The translations under genes were made by a program, and so were the position numbers. Shown one piece after another: positions 34,085 through 42,276 of a DNA stretch of 53,508 nt. Positions within the stretch are counted from its first letter, which is position 1, and the number at the start of each line of letters is the position of its first letter. Below the pieces are notes generated by a model, which was not told where the DNA came from, made no database searches, and was given only the letters and a program-made list of their open reading frames with translations. Source of the DNA: Dehalococcoidia bacterium UBA6627 (GTDB lineage Bacteria > Chloroflexota > Dehalococcoidia > UBA2979); the NCBI GenBank assembly GCA_002455955.1, contig DKLZ01000047.1:1-53508 (forward strand), written 5' to 3'.

Positions 34085-37000
34085 CTACTGCAACTTCACC
34101 TACAAAACACCTCGACCGACCTCCGACTCCCAAATCGGTCCTGATTATTGGAAGCGGACCAATAGTCATCGGTCAAGCAGCGGAGTTTGATTACGCGGGA
34201 ACGCAAGCGTGTAAAGCCATGCGCGAGGAAGGTATCCGTTCGATCCTCGTTAATTCGAACCCCGCGACAATTATGACTGACGACGGCGTTGCCGATGTCA
34301 TATACATCGAACCGCTCACAGTTCCGGTCATTGAACGAATTATCGAACGTGAACAGCCGGACGCACTACTTCCAACGCTGGGAGGACAAACTGGCCTAAA
34401 CCTTGCACGAGAACTCGCGGAGGCCGGTGTACTCGAACGTCATGAGGTTCAACTTCTTGGATCCTCAGTAGAAACGATCAAACTTGCAGAAGACCGCGAA
34501 TTGTTTCGCAATTTGCTCATGGAAATTGGGGAACCGACCCCGAAAAGTGCAATTGTTGAATCATGGAATGATGCGATCGCTGCACGATCGGAGATCGGCC
34601 TACCTCTCGTTATTAGACCGGCCTATACCTTAGGTGGCACCGGTGGCGGCATCGCATATACAGATGATGATTACGAGCAGATCGTTCGAAATGGCCTCGA
34701 TGCTTCTCCTATTACACAAGTACTCGTAGAAGAATCGCTTCTTGGGTGGAAAGAACTTGAATACGAGGTGATGCGCGATGCCAACGATACTTGCATCACT
34801 ATCTGCAACATGGAGAACCTCGATCCGATGGGCGTCCACACAGGAGACTCGATCGTCGTGGCTCCTTCGCAGAGCCTCTCTGATCGCGATTACCAAATGC
34901 TGCGGAACAGCGCACTGAAGATCATCCGCGCCCTCGGTATAGAAGGTGGATGCAATGTCCAATTCGCCCTAGCGCCGCGTCCGGATATCGTTCCGTGGGA
35001 CGCATCTGATAACGCCACTGATCCTCCTTACCATGTGATTGAAGTAAACCCGCGAGTCTCGCGATCTTCTGCCCTTGCGTCTAAGGCCACTGGTTACCCC
35101 ATTGCACGCGTTGCAGCAAAAATCGCTGTTGGAAGATATCTCCATGAGATCGCAAACAGTGTTACAGAACGAACCACAGCTGCGTTCGAGCCTGCACTCG
35201 ACTATTGCGTTGTGAAGATTCCACGCTGGCCGTTCGACAAGTTTCAGATCGGTGACCGCTCCTTAGGCACGCAAATGAAGGCAACGGGCGAGGTAATGGC
35301 TATCGATCGAACCTTTGAAGCAGCTCTAGGCAAGGCTATCCGGTCTCTAGAATTTGGTAATCGCTCGATGCTCTGGGAGCATCCCGACTGGGGTGATAGA
35401 CCACCCTTAGAGGCAACGGACGAGCGCCTCTGGGCACTCTTCGCCGCGATTCGACGACGGATCCCCTTAGACCAGATCTCTAGAGATAGCGGTGTCGACC
35501 CTTGGTTCATTGAAAGAATTGGGCGAATGGTCGAAATGGAAAGACGGATGCTCGCCGAAGAACTCACTCCACAACTGATGCGTGATGCGAAGCGTCTTGG
35601 TTTCGGCGATGGCCAAATCGCCACACTTGCCGATCGATTACCCGCGCAGGTTCGTTCGTTAAGAGATGAATGGGATATCCATCCTGCATACAAGATGGTC
35701 GATACTTGTGCTGCAGAATTCGATGCAGTGACTCCCTATTTCTACGCAACATACGACGAAGAAAATGAAGCGCCACCCACGTCTGGCGAAAAAATGCTTG
35801 TTATCGGTTCTGGGCCCATACGTATAGGTCAAGGTATCGAATTTGACTACTGTTCGGTTCAGGCTGCTTGGGCATTACAGGAAGCGGGTGTAGGGGCAAT
35901 CTTAGCAAATTCCAACCCCGAAACTGTATCGACCGACTTCGATACATCTGACCGTCTTTATTTTGAACCACTCGATGAAGAAGCAGTCCGCGATCTGCTC
36001 GAAAATGAAGCGGGGGTTGATGGAGAAGCTCCCCATTCAGTTGTGCAATTCGGTGGTCAGACTGCGGTAAACATGGCAAGTGTGCTCGCAAATGCTGCTC
36101 TACCTATTGCTGGATCATCAGCCGACGCCATCGATATAGCGGAGAACCGTGGTCGATTTGAAGCCATGCTCTCTGAACTTGAAGTTCCACAACCACCTGG
36201 TGCAGGTGTCGAAACTTTAGAGGACGCACTGACAAGTGCCGACGCAATCGGATATCCAGTCCTAGTCCGTCCTTCTTACGTCCTCGGTGGACGTGCAATG
36301 GCTATCGTCCAGAATGCCAATGAGCTAGTCCGCTACTTCCAGGCAGCACTCGAAGAACACAGTGGCGTCATCCTAATCGACAAATATCTGAGCGGCGGTG
36401 AATTTGAAGTCGACGCTATATGCGACGGTAAGGACGTCTTAATACCTGGGATCATGGAACATATCGAACGCGCTGGCGTCCATTCCGGAGATTCGATGGC
36501 CGTTTATCCACCTCAGAACCTCACCGACGACCAGCAGGCAGCAATAATCGCATACACGACGAAGATGGCACTCGGGCTCGAAGTCCGAGGACTGATGAAT
36601 GTCCAGTTTGTCATCGCACCAGAAGCTCAACCAGATGGCCCTGGCGTTTTTGTCATCGAAGTGAACCCTCGTTCCTCTCGGACCGTTCCCTTCATATCGA
36701 AAGTGACGGGAGTACCTCTGGTACGACTTGCGGTTAATGTCGGTCTCGGAAAATCACTTCACGACCAAGGTTACGAAGGCGGGCTGTGGCCTGCAGGTAG
36801 CCTGATCGCCGTGAAGGCCCCGGTCTTCTCAATGTCAAAACTCATCGGTGTCGACACGCATCTGGGCCCTGAGATGAAATCTACAGGAGAGGTGATGGGC
36901 GTTGATTATGAATTTGCAGCTGCTCTATCTAAAGCGCTAATCGCATCAGACTTAGTTGTCGCACCACAGACACCATTCCTGCTATCCCTTTCAAATCACA

Positions 37001-37386
37001 CCAAGACTGAGGCTATTCCACTCGTCAAATTGTTGCATAGAGCGGGATGTCCTCTTTTCGCCACTGAAGGAACAGCGGCCCTCATTAGTGGGTTAGATAT
37101 TCCTGTAACTCCAGTCACTAAGTTACTCGCAGGGCACCCAAATGTTGTCGATGTAATACGAAACGGTACTGTAGGTGCGGTGATAAACACGTTGGAAGGA
37201 GATCGCAACGATCCATTGCGCGATGGGTTTCATATTCGTCGTGCTGCGACCGAGCAAAGAATCCCCTGCTTCACATCGCTAGACACAGCGAATGCTGCTG
37301 TTACCGCCTTATCTGCCCCAACTGAATATCAAATCCAACCTTTGCAGCAATATCGAGACCACCCCTCAAGGAGAACCGGCCATTAA
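34081..37386 (+). CDS. carB: carbamoyl-phosphate synthase large subunit
   Basis: A 1101-residue enzyme making carbamoyl phosphate from bicarbonate, ATP and ammonia. Two ATP-grasp halves each begin with the dinucleotide motif: GSGPIVIGQAAEFDYAG near residue 24 and GSGPIRIGQGIEFDYCS in the second half. RPAYTLGGTGGG and RPSYVLGGRAM bind ATP and ENP(R)VSRSS-type motifs follow. A C-terminal MGS-like domain has FATEGTAALISGL. The first ATG (34219) would delete the first conserved motif. The only credible start is CTG at 34081, 8 nt after AAGGGG and overlapping the previous stop as CTGA. Confidence 0.92.
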   Translation: MTTATSPTKHLDRPPTPKSVLIIGSGPIVIGQAAEFDYAGTQACKAMREEGIRSILVNSNPATIMTDDGVADVIYIEPLTVPVIERIIEREQPDALLPTLGGQTGLNLARELAEAGVLERHEVQLLGSSVETIKLAEDRELFRNLLMEIGEPTPKSAIVESWNDAIAARSEIGLPLVIRPAYTLGGTGGGIAYTDDDYEQIVRNGLDASPITQVLVEESLLGWKELEYEVMRDANDTCITICNMENLDPMGVHTGDSIVVAPSQSLSDRDYQMLRNSALKIIRALGIEGGCNVQFALAPRPDIVPWDASDNATDPPYHVIEVNPRVSRSSALASKATGYPIARVAAKIAVGRYLHEIANSVTERTTAAFEPALDYCVVKIPRWPFDKFQIGDRSLGTQMKATGEVMAIDRTFEAALGKAIRSLEFGNRSMLWEHPDWGDRPPLEATDERLWALFAAIRRRIPLDQISRDSGVDPWFIERIGRMVEMERRMLAEELTPQLMRDAKRLGFGDGQIATLADRLPAQVRSLRDEWDIHPAYKMVDTCAAEFDAVTPYFYATYDEENEAPPTSGEKMLVIGSGPIRIGQGIEFDYCSVQAAWALQEAGVGAILANSNPETVSTDFDTSDRLYFEPLDEEAVRDLLENEAGVDGEAPHSVVQFGGQTAVNMASVLANAALPIAGSSADAIDIAENRGRFEAMLSELEVPQPPGAGVETLEDALTSADAIGYPVLVRPSYVLGGRAMAIVQNANELVRYFQAALEEHSGVILIDKYLSGGEFEVDAICDGKDVLIPGIMEHIERAGVHSGDSMAVYPPQNLTDDQQAAIIAYTTKMALGLEVRGLMNVQFVIAPEAQPDGPGVFVIEVNPRSSRTVPFISKVTGVPLVRLAVNVGLGKSLHDQGYEGGLWPAGSLIAVKAPVFSMSKLIGVDTHLGPEMKSTGEVMGVDYEFAAALSKALIASDLVVAPQTPFLLSLSNHTKTEAIPLVKLLHRAGCPLFATEGTAALISGLDIPVTPVTKLLAGHPNVVDVIRNGTVGAVINTLEGDRNDPLRDGFHIRRAATEQRIPCFTSLDTANAAVTALSAPTEYQIQPLQQYRDHPSRRTGH

Positions 37387-37388
37387 TT

Positions 37389-38078
37389 GTGAGCGAACAA
37401 CCGTCTCCACTTGCTGCTCTCTTCGATCTCGACGGTACTCTTGTTGACTCCATGCCGAGTATCGCGGGAGCAATGAAAGAAACTCTCGCAGAATTTGGAT
37501 ACCTTGTATCTACAGATGCGATCATGCCGCTCATTGGTGCCCCGATGGAGTCCGTAGTAACCAAACTCACCGGGGTAGCAGAATCGACTGCGAATCAGAT
37601 TTATGAGCGATACCTAACGGTCTACTACGATGACATGATTCAAACAACTCAGCCTTTTGCTAGTGCTGAGAAACTTCTCGAACGGCTGCATGACGCTGGG
37701 ATACCGCTGGCTGTCGTTACTAACAAGAGCGAACACGGCGGTAAGTTAATGGTGAAAATCCAAGGATGGGAAAAATATTTCAACGTGGTCGTGGGACGTG
37801 ATAGTGCAGCTCGTCCTAAACCATGGCCAGATGGCGTTCTGCATGCCCTCGGCGCATTCCGAGTTCCGCCACAACGATCTGCAATCGTCGGGGACACGGA
37901 ATTCGATATGCAGGCCGGACGCGAAGCGCTTCTGCACTATCGGATAGGCATCACTGGATCTCGAACTGTCGATGAATTATCTAAAGCTGGATCAACGCAC
38001 ATCATTGACGACCTGGAGGCTGTCGGCGATATCTTACTAACAGGTCAGCATGAGCAAGGGCACAATCGAGTTTACTAG
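37389..38078 (+). CDS. HAD-family hydrolase, phosphoglycolate phosphatase-like
   Basis: A 229-residue HAD phosphatase. The nucleophile motif is FDLDGTLVDS (residues 12-21), motif II is VVTNKS, and motif III/IV includes RPKPWPD and VGDTEFDMQAGREA. It resembles phosphoglycolate phosphatase or a nucleotide/pyrophosphate phosphatase. The GTG start lies 2 nt after the carB stop and it precedes or overlaps pyrK, so it is expressed with the pyr operon and may dephosphorylate a pyrimidine-related metabolite; this is inference from position only. Confidence 0.85.
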   Translation: MSEQPSPLAALFDLDGTLVDSMPSIAGAMKETLAEFGYLVSTDAIMPLIGAPMESVVTKLTGVAESTANQIYERYLTVYYDDMIQTTQPFASAEKLLERLHDAGIPLAVVTNKSEHGGKLMVKIQGWEKYFNVVVGRDSAARPKPWPDGVLHALGAFRVPPQRSAIVGDTEFDMQAGREALLHYRIGITGSRTVDELSKAGSTHIIDDLEAVGDILLTGQHEQGHNRVY

Positions 38079-38094
38079 TAACGGAGCGTCACGA

Positions 38095-38871
38095 ATGGAG
38101 CGGTTCACATCGTCAGTCACCGACAGTTCGCTTCTATACGGTAATACTCACATCCTTTGGCTCGACCAACCTCAGGTACTCAACAACTGTCGACCAGGTG
38201 AATTCCTCATGACATACATCGGCGACGGACACGACCCACTTCTGGGTCGTGCGTTGTCGATCCACCGTCTTCGTGAGGGAATCAACGGGCCTGAATTCGG
38301 ACTTTTATTCGATGTTGTTGGACGCGGGACGCACTGGCTGGCACAGCGAAATATCGGTGATCAAATCAGCTTCGTGGGACCGCTAGGTCATGGGTTTGAA
38401 GTGCGCCCTCGAGTTAACCAAATGCTCCTCGTCGGTGGTGGGATTGGTTGTGCGCCGTTGATTTGGCTGGCAGAGGAGCTCATTGCAGATGATCGAAACG
38501 TAACGTTAGTACTCGGTGGCCGCAGTAAGGAACAGATATTTCCTTCTCAGCTACTACCCCCGGAAATCGAAATCGTAGTGACAACAGAAGACGGTTCACT
38601 CGGTGAAAAAGGGCTCGTAACTGGCCCTTTCAAACGATTGCTCCCCTGGTCCGATCAAGTATTCGCCTGTGGACCGGATCCAATGTTCGAAGCGCTATAT
38701 CAAGTAACGAAACAAGCAGGATCTGGGAAGTCACTCCAAGGCTTGCTCGAAGGTCGCATGGCTTGCGGCTTCGGCATCTGCTATTCATGCGCAGTGTTCC
38801 CCAAAAAGGGTGGGGTGCGATTGATCTGCACCGATGGTCCGCAATTCGACCTAAAAGAGATTTATTCCTAA
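38095..38871 (+). CDS. pyrK: dihydroorotate dehydrogenase electron transfer subunit
   Basis: A 258-residue FAD and [2Fe-2S] protein that passes electrons from class 1B PyrD to NAD. Flavin binding is shown by LLGRALSIHR, the NAD-binding segment by LLVGGGIGCAPLIWLAEEL, and the cluster by MACGFGICYSCAV plus a fourth Cys in RLICTDGP. The ATG at 38095 (GGAG upstream) starts near the family N-terminus; an ATG at 38050 would overlap the HAD gene by 29 bases and add 15 residues. Its partner pyrD is at 42277, outside this operon. Confidence 0.9.
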   Translation: MERFTSSVTDSSLLYGNTHILWLDQPQVLNNCRPGEFLMTYIGDGHDPLLGRALSIHRLREGINGPEFGLLFDVVGRGTHWLAQRNIGDQISFVGPLGHGFEVRPRVNQMLLVGGGIGCAPLIWLAEELIADDRNVTLVLGGRSKEQIFPSQLLPPEIEIVVTTEDGSLGEKGLVTGPFKRLLPWSDQVFACGPDPMFEALYQVTKQAGSGKSLQGLLEGRMACGFGICYSCAVFPKKGGVRLICTDGPQFDLKEIYS

Positions 38872-38882
38872 GGCGGCCCCGA

Positions 38883-39158
38883 TTGCGACAATATTTTCGA
38901 TTTCACTATTTGTTCGTCTATGGAAGTACAGGCCTCGGTATCACTGTAGGAATCTTCGTCCTCAACATTCAACCGACAATCCTCGGATGGATTCTCGGTG
39001 CCAGCTTTGGCCTTACCGTTGGTTCATACATAGTAGCGATCGCTTCCGGTGAATCACTCCTCGGTAGCTCAAGCTCACAGCGGTCCTCATGGGAAATTGA
39101 AAACATATATGACAAAGAACAATTTTCCGCGGACGATTCCCGGCACGATGGGAATTGA
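38883..39158 (+). CDS. small membrane protein, unknown function
   Basis: A 91-residue protein with two hydrophobic segments (LFVYGSTGLGITVGIFVL and ILGWILGASFGLTVGSYIVA) and a hydrophilic Ser/Asp-rich tail. No family is recognised. The reading frame extends back into pyrK in another phase, but the membrane part begins after the pyrK stop. TTG at 38883 is a possible start, 11 nt after that stop, with only GGCGG upstream. It appears to be the last gene of the pyr operon. Confidence 0.55.
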   Translation: MRQYFRFHYLFVYGSTGLGITVGIFVLNIQPTILGWILGASFGLTVGSYIVAIASGESLLGSSSSQRSSWEIENIYDKEQFSADDSRHDGN

Positions 39159-39202
39159 ACGGTTCGGATTAGCGTTCTGCGATCACTGAGATCAAACGCA
39201 AC

Positions 39203-40309
39203 CTAGGTAACTTGGTCGATTACTGATCCTAGCTCGATGTATTGATCTGCAAGTGACCGCATTTCGAGCGAGGAACTCCCCGCGAAAGCAACAACTTCAA
39301 CTCTGACTCCACGCGTCTGCACAACTTCTACTGCGCGTGCGAAATCAGCGTCGCCAGAAACAATAGCGATCACATCGAGCCGATCAGCCATTGTCAACAT
39401 ATCGATAGCCATCTCGACGTCGAAGTTCCCCTTAATTGATCCATCTGCGAACCGTTTCAGTGGTTTAGTCACTATCCGGTATTCATAAGGAACAAACGGC
39501 GCAACAAATTTTTGTCCTTCGAGAGGCTCAGCAGGGTTATCAGAGATCGGTGAATAAGCTGTTGCTCGGACAATATCACGACCACTCCTGAGAAGATCGA
39601 GAAGCTTACCCATATTTATAGGTTTCTCGTCAGATTCTTGGCCGTACATCAGGTTGGGAACGTCGACAAACACACCCAATCGGGGTTTTTGTGCAGTACG
39701 ATCGAGTTGCTGCCCCAGTGCTAACAGTCCAGCGCGCAATTCATTCAGAATATTATTTTGATCTGTAATTCGCTCATTCAATGCATCAATATCTCCGGCG
39801 GCTTTCACCCGACCTTTTCTTACTAACGTCGATGATGACGCTACAGGATCTGAATCAATCGCAGAATCTGCTGAGAGGTCAGCAGTGTCGACATTCGTTT
39901 CAGATACATTTTCGGTACTTCGCACGCGACGCCGTTGAGGCTTAACCACAGGCTTCTTATCACTTATCTCAGCATTCAATGAATCATTCGAGTTGGCTTC
40001 TTTTGCAGTCGTTTTAACCGATCGTTTCCGCGTTGGTTTCGAGGCTTTCGTCTCTGCTTGAGTCATTTCATCTTGTGACTTACCACTTGCACTTACAGTT
40101 CGGCGCCGGCGCCTTGTTGGAGTCTTCGTTTTTTCGTTCGACCCCGCGTTCACTTCATCGGAGCTTGACTCTGTACTAGCACGACGTCCAGAACGACGGC
40201 CCGCGATAATCGATGATGATCGAGGAGCACGTTCTTTATTCGAATTACTGCTACCTCCCTCATCATTCGGAGAAGAAAGTAAAGAATTTAAAATGCTAGA
40301 CCAGGTCAC
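39203..40309 (-). CDS. NYN-domain (LabA/DUF88-like) protein with disordered basic N-terminus
   Basis: A 368-residue protein. Residues about 1-175 are low-complexity, rich in Ser, Arg, Lys, Glu and Asp with runs such as RRRRR, and probably disordered and nucleic-acid binding. A short coiled-coil-like segment (IDALNERITDQNNILNELRAG) follows. The C-terminal domain from about 210 is a PIN-like NYN nuclease: GVFVDVPNLMYG, GNFDVEMAIDML and IVSGDADFARAV supply the acidic metal site. It is predicted to cut RNA. The start overlaps the Mrp stop as ATGA, so the two are coupled. Confidence 0.85.
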   Translation of the reverse strand: MTWSSILNSLLSSPNDEGGSSNSNKERAPRSSSIIAGRRSGRRASTESSSDEVNAGSNEKTKTPTRRRRRTVSASGKSQDEMTQAETKASKPTRKRSVKTTAKEANSNDSLNAEISDKKPVVKPQRRRVRSTENVSETNVDTADLSADSAIDSDPVASSSTLVRKGRVKAAGDIDALNERITDQNNILNELRAGLLALGQQLDRTAQKPRLGVFVDVPNLMYGQESDEKPINMGKLLDLLRSGRDIVRATAYSPISDNPAEPLEGQKFVAPFVPYEYRIVTKPLKRFADGSIKGNFDVEMAIDMLTMADRLDVIAIVSGDADFARAVEVVQTRGVRVEVVAFAGSSSLEMRSLADQYIELGSVIDQVT

Positions 40310-41343
40310 GCGACTGCCGCCTCACCTGCAAATTGAAGCACCGAACACCGGGCCGCAACTTGTTCTGCGAGTTTAATAAATGAACGTCCTACGTCAGAAT
40401 TAGGCGCTGTTGCAACAATTGGTTGACCGATATCACCGCCCTCCCTGATCGCAGCATCGAGAGGTAGTTCACCTAAAAATTCTATACCGAGCTCGTCAGC
40501 AGCCATACGCGCTCCTCCATGCCCGAAGATGTCTCCTGACATATTCTCTACGACACCAAAAATTGGTACTCCTAGCCGATCGAACATGCCGACCGCTTTC
40601 TGTGCATCTTCAACCGCAACTCGTTGCGGCGTCGACACAATCACTGCTCCCGAAATCAATGCATCCTGCGCCATCGTCATCGATGCGTCAGATGTACCTG
40701 GGGGTAGGTCGATGATCAGATAGTCGAGTTCTCCCCAGTCGACATCACGCATCAGTTGACGTACCCCAGAACCAATCATCGGACCTCGCCAGACTACCGG
40801 GGATCCTTTCGGCAATACGAAACCGATCGAAACAGCTTTGAGGCCATACGTTTCGACCGTATGAAGCCCCTCGTCTCCGTCAGCGAGAATACCGCCTTCA
40901 ATTCCTAGCATGGTCGGTAAATTCGGTCCTGTGATATCGGCATCAAGGAGTCCAACACTGGCACCCAACGTCGCAAGTGCAACAGCAAGGTTAGTCGATA
41001 CAGTTGATTTTCCGACACCGCCCTTATTCGAAGCCACGGCAATCACATTCTTAACACCGTCAATGGTAGCTGGACCATCCTCACTGCCAACAGAGCCTCT
41101 AACTTCGGCTCCCCAATCGATCTCGACGTTATCAATGCCTTCAATACCATCTAGCGCAGATCGCACGTCCTGATCAATTTCATCCTTCAAAGGGCACGCA
41201 GGCGTTGTCAGCACCAATTCAAAGGAGACGGTATTTCCTTCGATTTTCAGATCACGCACCATATTCAGCGATACGATATTCCGATGTAATTCCGGATCAT
41301 TGACAGTACTCAGTGCGTCCAGGACGGCCTGTTGTTCAGCCAC
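40306..41343 (-). CDS. Mrp/NBP35-family P-loop ATPase (iron-sulfur cluster carrier-like)
   Basis: A 345-residue protein. The N-terminal about 90 residues are a MIP18/DUF59 domain (LDALSTVNDPELHRNIVSL, TTPACPLKDEI). The ATPase domain has the deviant Walker A VASNKGGVGKSTVSTNLAVAL and DYLIIDLPPGTSD. The CxxC pair that binds clusters in many Mrp/ApbC proteins is absent: the corresponding place reads ENMSGDIFGHGGARM. Cluster carrying is therefore a family expectation only. GTG at 41343 lies five bases after GAAGGAG; the ATG seven codons earlier overlaps that signal. Confidence 0.87.
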   Translation of the reverse strand: MAEQQAVLDALSTVNDPELHRNIVSLNMVRDLKIEGNTVSFELVLTTPACPLKDEIDQDVRSALDGIEGIDNVEIDWGAEVRGSVGSEDGPATIDGVKNVIAVASNKGGVGKSTVSTNLAVALATLGASVGLLDADITGPNLPTMLGIEGGILADGDEGLHTVETYGLKAVSIGFVLPKGSPVVWRGPMIGSGVRQLMRDVDWGELDYLIIDLPPGTSDASMTMAQDALISGAVIVSTPQRVAVEDAQKAVGMFDRLGVPIFGVVENMSGDIFGHGGARMAADELGIEFLGELPLDAAIREGGDIGQPIVATAPNSDVGRSFIKLAEQVAARCSVLQFAGEAAVA

Positions 41344-41491
41344 CTCTACTCCTTCGGACCACATTACACACGTGGTTACTTAATTAAAGTTTTCTAAATT
41401 CGGAGGGAACCTCTAAGAGCCTTCGCGCGTTCTATAGGTAACAACACTTGCCGAACTTATCGGAATCTGCTGGTCCATGTGCGCGAAGCGC
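41344..41491. other. upstream region of the Mrp gene
   Basis: First part of a 446-base gene-free stretch (to 41789). It should hold the minus-strand promoter of the Mrp-NYN operon. AT-rich sequence near 41375-41400 could contain it, but I cannot assign -35/-10 boxes. Confidence 0.4.
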
Positions 41492-41528
41492 CTCGCCGAT
41501 TGAATCCCAGCAACCACAAATCGGCGAG
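41492..41528. repeat. inverted repeat, 10-bp arms
   Basis: CTCGCCGATT (41492-41501) and AATCGGCGAG (41519-41528) are exact reverse complements with a 17-nt spacer. It lies between the divergent Mrp and small zinc-protein genes. No T-run follows on either strand, so a regulator site or RNA hairpin is more likely than a terminator. Confidence 0.65.
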
Positions 41529-41601
41529 ACAATTATACGGCTCTGTCCTTCGAGGCGGAAATAGAATAAGAGATATTTAATAGCTTTAATGCAAATAAAC
41601 A

Positions 41602-41630
41602 TTGACGCCTAATGCGATATAGCAGATAAT
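41602..41630 (+). promoter_or_regulatory. sigma70-like promoter upstream of small zinc-binding protein
   Basis: TTGACG (41602-41607) and GATAAT (41625-41630) are spaced by 17 nt, giving a transcript that starts near 41637 and a leader of about 150 nt before the ATG at 41790. Confidence 0.65.
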
Positions 41631-41789
41631 ACATTTACTAGTTGCGTTCAGATGTCGAAAATGGCAGCGCATATCTATTTAGCAACGTTGAAACAGGACA
41701 GATTAGGAACACGCGAACGATCTATTAAACCCCACGCACGTAATGCGTTTTGAAACATTGAGGATAAAATAACGAAAAAGGAAACGGTA

Positions 41790-42062
41790 ATGAGTTCGAA
41801 TACTGCCAATCAATCAACAACATCTAGCGATCCTGTACTCAACCAATCATCCGGATGTGTCCACCACTGGATCATTGCAGCGCCCGATGGCCGGGAAAGT
41901 ATGGGTAGCTGCAAGCACTGCGGTATCGCAAAGGAATTCTCGAATTCGAACGAGAGCGTGATGTGGGAGCAGACAAACTCACTACGCAATGAAGTTCGAA
42001 CATCAAGAGGGGCATCATCGCGATTCTCCAAACCGGCCGAAATCCGTCTTTCTGACGAGTAG
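41790..42062 (+). CDS. small putative zinc-binding protein
   Basis: A 90-residue soluble protein. The core SGCVHHWIIAAPDGRESMGSCKHCG (split here as CVHHW and CKHCG about fifteen residues apart) looks like a C/H-C-C zinc knuckle. I have seen similar short proteins in Chloroflexota and Actinobacteria without known function. The ends are polar and Ser/Asn-rich. It has its own promoter (41602-41630), an AAGGA ribosome binding site, and a strong terminator 22 nt after the stop, so it is a single-gene unit. The arrangement suggests a well-expressed gene. Confidence 0.8.
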   Translation: MSSNTANQSTTSSDPVLNQSSGCVHHWIIAAPDGRESMGSCKHCGIAKEFSNSNESVMWEQTNSLRNEVRTSRGASSRFSKPAEIRLSDE

Positions 42063-42083
42063 GTCCGTAACCGCGCATAGAAC

Positions 42084-42115
42084 AAAAAAGGCGGCGCAAT
42101 TGCGCCGCCTTTTTT
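42084..42115. terminator. strong intrinsic terminator (perfect 32-bp palindrome)
   Basis: GGCGGCGCAATTGCGCCGCC is a self-complementary stem flanked by AAAAAA (42084-42089) and TTTTTT (42110-42115). It works symmetrically but serves the plus-strand gene ending at 42062. Confidence 0.95.
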
Positions 42116-42276
42116 CTCTAGAGATCTAAATCCAACCCCTAGAAATCAAGCTGACAAGAAGGAGATTGCTCCTTCCACACATCTTTCCCACACTCATGGA
42201 ATAAACTCACGCCGGTCTTTCCAAGCGTATGATCGGCTAACAATCTCGAATGAAGGCTTACACGTACCGAGGGTGC

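Noticed and set aside
38763..38882. Longer form of the small membrane protein starting inside pyrK
   Set aside because: The extra 40 residues are an out-of-frame reading of pyrK.
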